A stretch of DNA of 64,000 nt from Thiocapsa sp. UBA6158 (GTDB lineage Bacteria > Pseudomonadota > Gammaproteobacteria > Chromatiales > Chromatiaceae). Every line of letters starts with the position of its first letter. Positions within the stretch are counted from its first letter, which is position 1. Below the pieces are notes generated by a model. The model was not told the origin of the DNA and searched no databases. It was given only the letters and a program-made list of their open reading frames with translations. The DNA is taken from the NCBI RefSeq assembly GCF_002423035.1, contig NZ_DIUM01000066.1:1-64000 (forward strand), read 5' to 3'. The position numbers and the translations under genes were made by a program. Positions 58,725-64,000 of the stretch are shown in pieces.

Positions 58725-59384
58725 ATGAACGACACCAATGTGACCTGGCATGAACATCAGGTCTCTCGCGCGGATCGCGAAGCGATGAAAGGACACAAGG
58801 GCTGCGTGATCTGGTTTACCGGACTCAGCGGCTCGGGAAAGAGCACGATTGCCAATACGCTGGACCATCGGCTCCACCAGCAGGGCATCCACAGCACTGT
58901 GCTGGACGGCGATAATGTCCGCCATGCACTCAACGCAGGTCCGGGCATACTCCGCGATGTTCATGGCGAGGAGTTCGCGCAGCGTTTCGGCCTCGGATTC
59001 TCCGCGATCGATCGTGAAGAGAACATTCGGCGCATCGGCGCGGTCGCACATCTCTTCGCGCAAGCCGGCATCATCGCCCTGACCGCCTTCATCAGTCCCT
59101 ATCGCGCGGACCGTGACCGGATCCGGCACGCCATGCCGGAAGGCGACTTCATCGAGGTCTTCGTCGATACCCCGATCGAGATCTGCGAGACACGCGACCC
59201 CAAGGGGCTCTACAAGAAGGCGCGTGCCGGCGAGATCAAGGGATTTACCGGAATCGACGATCCGTACGAAGAACCGACTGCACCGGACCTCCGGCTCCAT
59301 GCCGGTCGCCATCCGCCGGATGTCCTGGCCGACGAGGTGATCGCCTACCTTCGCTCGAGCGAAATCATCCTGCCGAGGTCCTGA
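58725..59384 (+). CDS. cysC: Adenylylsulfate kinase
   Basis: A 219-residue APS kinase that makes PAPS from APS. Seen: VIWFTGLSGSGKSTIANTLDHRLHQQG (P-loop), VLDGDNVRHALNAG, RIGAVAHLFAQAGIIALTAFISPYRADRDRIR and the CETRDPKGLYKKARAGEIKGFTGIDDPYEEP lid. Length is typical for a stand-alone CysC. No sulfurylase gene is nearby, though a CysZ-domain protein is encoded 3 kb away. The ATG at 58725 fits the family. Confidence 0.95.
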   Translation: MNDTNVTWHEHQVSRADREAMKGHKGCVIWFTGLSGSGKSTIANTLDHRLHQQGIHSTVLDGDNVRHALNAGPGILRDVHGEEFAQRFGLGFSAIDREENIRRIGAVAHLFAQAGIIALTAFISPYRADRDRIRHAMPEGDFIEVFVDTPIEICETRDPKGLYKKARAGEIKGFTGIDDPYEEPTAPDLRLHAGRHPPDVLADEVIAYLRSSEIILPRS

Positions 59385-59438
59385 CGCCACGGGCCGCGAT
59401 GCAGCCCGAGTCGATATCTTGAACAATCCCAAGTCGTA

Positions 59439-59469
59439 AGATGGGTTTCGCTACGCTCGCCCCACCCTA
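59439..59469. repeat. AGATGGGTTTCGCTACGCTC-type intergenic repeat
   Basis: Second copy of the repeat seen at 18913-18943 (GGGTTTCGCT[AG]CGCTC core). It lies between the convergent cysC and DUF2333 genes, a place fit for a two-way terminator; GTTTTT follows. Confidence 0.55.
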
Positions 59470-59480
59470 TGTTTTTGCGG

Positions 59481-60545
59481 TCAACCCTTCTCGAGCAGGC
59501 TCCGCAGATCGATGATCGCCGCGTTCGCGCGCGAGATGTAGGACGCCATCACGAGTGAATGATTACCGATCGGCCCGAAACCTGTGCCGTTCAAGATCAT
59601 CGGACTCCAGATCGGATTCTGGGTGTTCTCGAGCTCTCGGATGATCTGCTTGAGGGAGACCAGCGCGTTCTTGTCCTCCAGCACCTTCTCGAAATCGATC
59701 GAAAGGGCTTCCAGGGTATGCCGCAAGGCCCAGGTATAGCCTCGCGCCTCGAAGAAGACGTCGTCGATCTCCATCCACGGGGTCTTGTTCTCGCGCTCGC
59801 CGGCGGCCGGACGTGCCTGCCGAGCGCTTGGGTCACCCGCGAGTGAGGTATCCAGATACGCCTGTCCGACGGCGTAAGAGAGACGCTGCGCCAGGCTGCC
59901 CAGACGCTTTTCCGCCACCGCGAGATAGGATCTCAGGTTGTCGGATCGCGCGAAGAACTGCCCGTCCGAGGCATTGCCGTCGCTGAGACGTTCGAAATAC
60001 CGGTGCATGGCAGCGATGCCGGTGCGATATTCGGACTCTGTCGATGGCAGGATCCAGGACTCGGAATCGTAGCTGAACTGTGGCTCGGCCACCTGAAGAT
60101 CCTTGTCCTCGACCGATTGGGTCTGGGAGCGGGAAAACTCGTTGCGCATCGCTCGGGCCAAGTCCCGCAGCTCGGTGAGGGCGCCGAACTCCCAATTCGG
60201 GATATTGTCGAGGAGGACACCCGGCGGGGTCATATCGTTGCTCAGATAGCCGCCGGGTTTGTTCAAAAGGGTCTCGGCGATACCGATTGCGGCGGCGGTC
60301 GTGTAACTGCCGGTCACGAGCCGCACCGACTCACTCCTGTCGACGCCGGCGAGGCCCTCTGTCTTTTCTCGGATGTCGAAGGTTGCCGGCGAGCGCGACC
60401 AGAAGACACCGAGGATCGTAATCACCAGGATGTAGGTGACCACGAACAACCCTGCGGTCCACCACAACCCCTTCTCGCGCCAAGTCCGCGGATCGTAAAG
60501 CTTTACGACATCGGTCACCGTCTTCGGCAGGTGCGGCTTTTCCAT
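59481..60545 (-). CDS. DUF2333 family membrane protein
   Basis: A 354-residue protein with one membrane segment (GLWWTAGLFVVTYILVITILGVFW) and a long periplasmic helical domain. Family blocks include NWEFGALTELRDLARAMRNEFSRSQ, RYFERLSDGNASDGQFFARSDNLRSYLAVAEKRLGSL and the end NGTGFGPIGNHSLVMASYISRANAAIIDLRSLL. The function is unknown. The ATG at 60545 has GGAGA seven bases upstream. It lies 156 bases after the Pro/Ala-rich gene on the same strand. Confidence 0.88.
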   Translation of the reverse strand: MEKPHLPKTVTDVVKLYDPRTWREKGLWWTAGLFVVTYILVITILGVFWSRSPATFDIREKTEGLAGVDRSESVRLVTGSYTTAAAIGIAETLLNKPGGYLSNDMTPPGVLLDNIPNWEFGALTELRDLARAMRNEFSRSQTQSVEDKDLQVAEPQFSYDSESWILPSTESEYRTGIAAMHRYFERLSDGNASDGQFFARSDNLRSYLAVAEKRLGSLAQRLSYAVGQAYLDTSLAGDPSARQARPAAGERENKTPWMEIDDVFFEARGYTWALRHTLEALSIDFEKVLEDKNALVSLKQIIRELENTQNPIWSPMILNGTGFGPIGNHSLVMASYISRANAAIIDLRSLLEKG

Positions 60546-60701
60546 CACATTCTCCGTGTTTTCGAAGGCTTGCGTGTTTGCGGGCGTGCGATGACGCTCG
60601 GGAGCCTCGGGGCAGTGCCGGCCTCGCGTCCGCGCCGTTGCGTGCCTGGCGGGTAACGCCCGCACCGGCCCATCGAGAGGGTCCGGCGCGGGGATCTCGG
60701 C

Positions 60702-61976
60702 CTAACGCATGGGGCTGAAGTGATTCATCCAACGCGGCATCGGCTCGACAACGGGCGGTGTAGGAGCCACCTCCGTTGCCTGAGCAGGCGTAACCGGCGC
60801 AAGCTCAACCGGAGCGGGTAGCACCGCCGGCGCGGCAGCGGTCGGCGCGTTCGACGGTGCAGTCGCCGCAGTGGGCGCCGCGGGTGCCGGAATCGAGGCA
60901 GGCGTCTCTTGCGCAACAGGCGTTGACGGAGCTTCCACCACCGGCTGAGCGGGCATGGCTGCCGGCTTGGATTCAGGCGGGGCCTTGACTGCCGGCGCCT
61001 CCACGACCTCCGCCTCGCTCAGATGCGCTTCGGCCGACGCCGGCTCCGTCGCCGGAGGCTCGGAAACAGGCTCCGGTGTCATCGGCATGACGACTACCGG
61101 AACCTCGATGAGGGGAGCAGGAGCCGCGCTCGGGGGCGCGGGATCCACGGGTGCGGCAGGCTGCGCCGACACCACTGGCTCGGCCGGCGCCTCGGGCACC
61201 TTCTCCGAGACGGCAGGCGCCTCGACGGGCGGAGCAGCAGGCGAGGCAGGAGCGACCGGGGCAGGCGCATCCGGGACGGGGGGAAGTGTGGGGCGGGTCG
61301 GGTGCGCCAAGGCGGGCGCTGCCGCGGGGCTCGGCCGAGCGGTGGCGGTCGATCCCGGCAGAGGCGCGAAATGGGGCATCCGGTACTCTTGCGGGGCGCG
61401 TACCGCCGGAGGTGCTGCCTTGACCGGTACCGGCTCTACGACCGGCTCGACCGTTGATTCAGACGGCGCGGCCTCGGTCTCCGAGGGTGACGCGGACACC
61501 GTCGGCCCTGCGGGCAAAGGGGCAAAGTGAGACATGCCGGAGGCGTCCGGAGGGCTCGTGACGGCCGGCGTCTCGGTCTCCGGAGCCTTCTCGGGCGCGG
61601 TCTCGGCGACAGCGGCGTCGGCCGCTGTCGCCGGAACGGCCTCGGGCTCCGGTGTCGCCTCGACGGCAGCGGTTTGCGCTTCCGGCTCGGACGCAGGCGC
61701 CGGTTGTGCATCGCTCGACGCAGGCTCAGGCACGGCAGCCGGAGGCGGAGCAGCCGATTCCGGCGTCGCCGTCACGGTCAACGTCCCGATCGCAGCGAGA
61801 TTGGCGGCGACTTGAATCGGGGAGAGCGGCGCTGGTTCCGCGAAAGGGTCGGCGAGCGTGACGTACAGGGTTCCGACAACAGTCACAACGGCCACGGTCC
61901 AGACGGACGTCTTACCGATATCGATAGTCGCCAGTTTTGCTCGTGCTTGTGCGAGCGTGGCCACGACCTCTTTCAT
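60702..61976 (-). CDS. Membrane-anchored Pro/Ala-rich protein with three MxHF[AS]P motifs
   Basis: A 424-residue protein. Residues 1-24 are an amphipathic start, 25-42 a membrane helix (VWTVAVVTVVGTLYVTLA), and the rest is a low-complexity Pro/Ala/Glu linker. The linker is broken by three copies of a short motif: GMSHFAPLP (about 147), RMPHFAPLP (about 199) and WMNHFSPMR at the very C-terminus (416-424). The linker reach and repeated motif suggest a tether that binds a periplasmic partner, perhaps the DUF2333 protein encoded next. I do not recognise a family. The frame is real: the motifs are in register on this strand. Confidence 0.72.
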   Translation of the reverse strand: MKEVVATLAQARAKLATIDIGKTSVWTVAVVTVVGTLYVTLADPFAEPAPLSPIQVAANLAAIGTLTVTATPESAAPPPAAVPEPASSDAQPAPASEPEAQTAAVEATPEPEAVPATAADAAVAETAPEKAPETETPAVTSPPDASGMSHFAPLPAGPTVSASPSETEAAPSESTVEPVVEPVPVKAAPPAVRAPQEYRMPHFAPLPGSTATARPSPAAAPALAHPTRPTLPPVPDAPAPVAPASPAAPPVEAPAVSEKVPEAPAEPVVSAQPAAPVDPAPPSAAPAPLIEVPVVVMPMTPEPVSEPPATEPASAEAHLSEAEVVEAPAVKAPPESKPAAMPAQPVVEAPSTPVAQETPASIPAPAAPTAATAPSNAPTAAAPAVLPAPVELAPVTPAQATEVAPTPPVVEPMPRWMNHFSPMR

Positions 61977-62073
61977 CAGGTTGATCCTCGTGTGGGACGG
62001 TTAAAAATGGATTTGGTCATAAAACCTGCTTAGGCTGCCTGAATAGGCGCGCAGGTTCAAGGGAGAACCACAA

Positions 62074-62096
62074 TTGAACCGCGATCGGCGGTTCAA
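62074..62096. promoter_or_regulatory. Inverted repeat TTGAACCG-N7-CGGTTCAA
   Basis: Perfect 8-base arms around CGATCGG, 98 bases upstream of the Pro/Ala-rich gene and about 285 before the CysZ-like gene, so in the shared divergent region. It could be an operator or a hairpin. A TATACT at 62260-62265 might be a -10 for the CysZ-like gene. Otherwise 61977-62381 shows no gene. Confidence 0.35.
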
Positions 62097-62381
62097 CGAC
62101 AATCGAGCGTGCGACAAAGATGGCGCGCTCGGGCTCCGGGAGCACCGGACACCCGGCCAGGCAAGGGAGCGACTCGTCGGCAAACGCAGGCGCCCGAGCG
62201 GCGTGTCGATCGTTGCGGGGATACGCGGATCGACTGCCGCATACCGGGCGCCCCGGATATATACTGCCGCGGATGTCGCCGGCCCGCCGAGACGCGATCC
62301 GACGCCCGTGCCGATCCGTGGTTCGGGGATCCGGTTTCGCACTCAACCGTTTATTCAAGGCTTCGGACATCCGTGATCCCT

Positions 62382-63563
62382 ATGGCAACCAACCCTCTCT
62401 CAGGCGCCGGATACCTGCTCCAAGGCATCCGGCTGATCGCCCGACCAGGGGTGCGGCGGTTCGTCGTGATCCCCCTCGCGGTGAATATCCTGATCTTCTC
62501 GGCGGCCATTGCACTAGGCGTGCGTCTGTTCGAGCAATTCCTCGTGACCCTCGATACGCGCCTTCCGAGCTGGCTGGGCTGGCTGGACTGGATCCTTTGG
62601 CCCTTATTTGTCTTGGTCTTGCTCGTCGTCGTCTTCAACCTCTTCGCCTTGGTGGCCAACCTCATCGCGTCCCCCTTCAACAGCCTCTTGGCCGAAAAGG
62701 TCGAGCGGTTGCTCACCGGACGCCCGCTCGATCAAGGGAGCACCTTCACAAGCGTGCTGGCCGAGAGCGTGCCGATGCTCATCGAGGAGATCAGAAAATT
62801 TCTTTATGCCTTCGTTTTGGCGATTCCTTTTCTGATCCTGCTCTTTGTCCCCGTGGTCGGACAGATCCTCTGGTTTCTCTACATTGCCTGGGTGCTTGCC
62901 GTTCAGTATTCGGATTATCCGATGGGAAACCACGGGATGAAGTTTCGGGAGATGCGTCGGCGTCTCGGTCGACAACGCGCGATGAGCCTCGGTTTCGGCG
63001 CTTCCGCGGCCGCGCTGAGCATGGTGCCCCTAGTCAATTTTATCCTGATGCCGAGCGCCGTTGCGGGCGCCACCGCCATGTGGGTTCGCGAGCTGAAGGG
63101 GGCTAGCCAGTACCAAGGCGCGACCCAGTCCCGCGTTGCGACGCGCTGGGTCCTGCTTGTCATTGACCACCTCTCGGGCCGAATCGGCGGCGAGGTACTG
63201 GTCGGGCCACATGCCGGGCGGCCGCTCGATCAGGTGCCGACCGGAGACCTCGTGGAGATGCTCGATGCCTGCTACGCGAGCGACCCCGAGTCGGCCGAGG
63301 CGCTCGAGGTCTATCTCGATCGCGAGCGCGGACGCAAGACCGCGGAGGCACCGCGGCGCCGACACGCCGAAACGCCACGCGCACCGGTCGAGCGCATGCA
63401 GCCGGAGGAGGCCCGCGCCATCCTCGGGATCGGCCCGGATGCCGGTGCGCAAGAGGTACGCGGCGCGCATCGGCGACTGATCCAGCGGCTGCATCCGGAC
63501 CGCGGCGGCTCCGATTACCTTGCCGCAAAGATCAACGAGGCGAAACAAGTCCTGTTGGACTGA
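62382..63563 (+). CDS. CysZ-like membrane domain fused to a J-domain
   Basis: A 393-residue fusion. Residues 1-240 are a CysZ/EI24-type membrane domain with four to six helices (RRFVVIPLAVNILIFSAAIALGV; WPLFVLVLLVVVFNLFALVANLIASPFNSLLAEKVE; QILWFLYIAWVLAVQYSDYPMGNHG; MVPLVNFILMPSAVAGATAMW). Residues 248-393 match the C-terminal part of membrane J-proteins: QSRVATRWVLLVIDHLSG, GEVLVGPHAGRPL, then a J-domain with HPDRGGSDYLAAKINEAK (HPD at 371-373). CysZ is usually a stand-alone sulfate channel, and the J-protein normally has its own membrane segment. The ATG at 62382 has no strong ribosome site. Confidence 0.85.
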   Translation: MATNPLSGAGYLLQGIRLIARPGVRRFVVIPLAVNILIFSAAIALGVRLFEQFLVTLDTRLPSWLGWLDWILWPLFVLVLLVVVFNLFALVANLIASPFNSLLAEKVERLLTGRPLDQGSTFTSVLAESVPMLIEEIRKFLYAFVLAIPFLILLFVPVVGQILWFLYIAWVLAVQYSDYPMGNHGMKFREMRRRLGRQRAMSLGFGASAAALSMVPLVNFILMPSAVAGATAMWVRELKGASQYQGATQSRVATRWVLLVIDHLSGRIGGEVLVGPHAGRPLDQVPTGDLVEMLDACYASDPESAEALEVYLDRERGRKTAEAPRRRHAETPRAPVERMQPEEARAILGIGPDAGAQEVRGAHRRLIQRLHPDRGGSDYLAAKINEAKQVLLD

Positions 63564-63675
63564 CGCCATCGGATCGAAGCTCGGATCGAGCATCTGCCCG
63601 AACCCCGGGATCCGGTGTACGAACGACCCGAGGTCACTTCAACGGCAATTCCACAGCTCGAGGCACAGCTCGCCC

Positions 63676-64000
63676 ATGTTCGTCCGTATCTTGCTTGTGT
63701 TGATGGTGCTTGCCGCAGTGATCGGCGCCCTCGCCTACATCAAATACAGTCAGATCCAATCCGAGATCGCCATGTTCTCGCAACCCATGCCGGCACCGAC
63801 GGTGACTGCCGTCACGGTCGCAATGACGGCCTGGGAGCCGACACTGGAGGCGGTCGGCACCCTGCAGGCGATCCAGGGCGTGGAGGTGAACAACGAGGTG
63901 GCCGGACAGGTCACGGCGATCACCTTCGAATCGGGTGCCATGGTCAAGAAAGGCGACATCCTGGTCAGGCTGGCCGATGAGGTCGATCGCGCCGACCTGG
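63676..64000 (+). CDS. RND efflux periplasmic adaptor, 5' part only
   Basis: The first 108 residues of an HlyD/AcrA-type adaptor: a membrane anchor (FVRILLVLMVLAAVIGALAYI) and the start of the lipoyl domain (AVGTLQAIQGVEVNNEVAGQVTAITFESGAMVKKGDILVRLADEVDRADL). The gene continues past the window end. Its type differs from the adaptor at 35077, so it is a second RND system. Confidence 0.9.
   Translation, partial: MFVRILLVLMVLAAVIGALAYIKYSQIQSEIAMFSQPMPAPTVTAVTVAMTAWEPTLEAVGTLQAIQGVEVNNEVAGQVTAITFESGAMVKKGDILVRLADEVDRADL

Overview
The window is a GC-rich chromosomal segment, almost fully coding, from a gammaproteobacterium. The gene set fits the Chromatiales (purple sulfur bacteria such as Chromatiaceae): recA-recX-alaS with pncC upstream, paired GH57 glycosidases, sufBCD-T, cysC, DUF2333, DUF1244 and a RIO kinase. 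This placement is inferred from gene content and protein style, without a database search. No rRNA, tRNA or CRISPR array was recognised. The first 2.4 kb (fumC, a glutathione S-transferase, a small secreted protein) is not the usual company of alaS in that group.

Layout: 1-2375, fumC (cut by the window start), GST and a small exported protein. 2384-7921, minus strand: pncC-thpR-recA-recX-alaS. 8118-14349: cupin, DUF302, DUF1244, a helix-turn-helix/ferredoxin/flavin-reductase fusion, DUF2750 and two GH57 enzymes. 14550-24395: a YbbA/YbbP-like ABC exporter, a histone-like DUF2934 protein, an LtaS/MdoB-like sulfatase-fold membrane protein and a copper ATPase coupled to a Tudor/KOW-like protein. 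24350-27406 is a small accessory island: mazEF with an operator-like palindrome, a 5'-truncated GNAT toxin and a Rieske gene joined out of frame to a glutaredoxin tail. 27590-36309: an exported esterase-like phytase protein, a RIO kinase and an RND pump with its adaptor. 36629-42067: a 1812-residue kinase/AAA/GAF/PAS/GGDEF signalling protein. 42101-48862: SET methyltransferase, tex, phosphopantetheinyl transferase, uppP, a frameshifted dedA and a phosphodiesterase. 49067-53313: sufBCD and sufT without sufS, divergent from a ferric-iron ABC importer (53633-57507). 57565-64000: small proteins, cysC, DUF2333 with a Pro/Ala-rich membrane-anchored partner, a CysZ-J-domain fusion and the start of another RND adaptor.

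The most striking signal is a family of 82-84 bp elements with termini AACCGCGTCC/GGACGCGGTT, usually flanked by TA. They resemble non-autonomous IS630/mariner-type or Correia-like elements. There are four recognisable full-length modules, a diverged one inside the suf operon, a partial left half and several end fragments. Their ends overlap the stop codons of six genes. Other leads are the CysZ-J-domain fusion, the kinase/AAA/GGDEF giant, and a Pro/Ala-rich protein that repeats an MxHF[AS]P motif three times.
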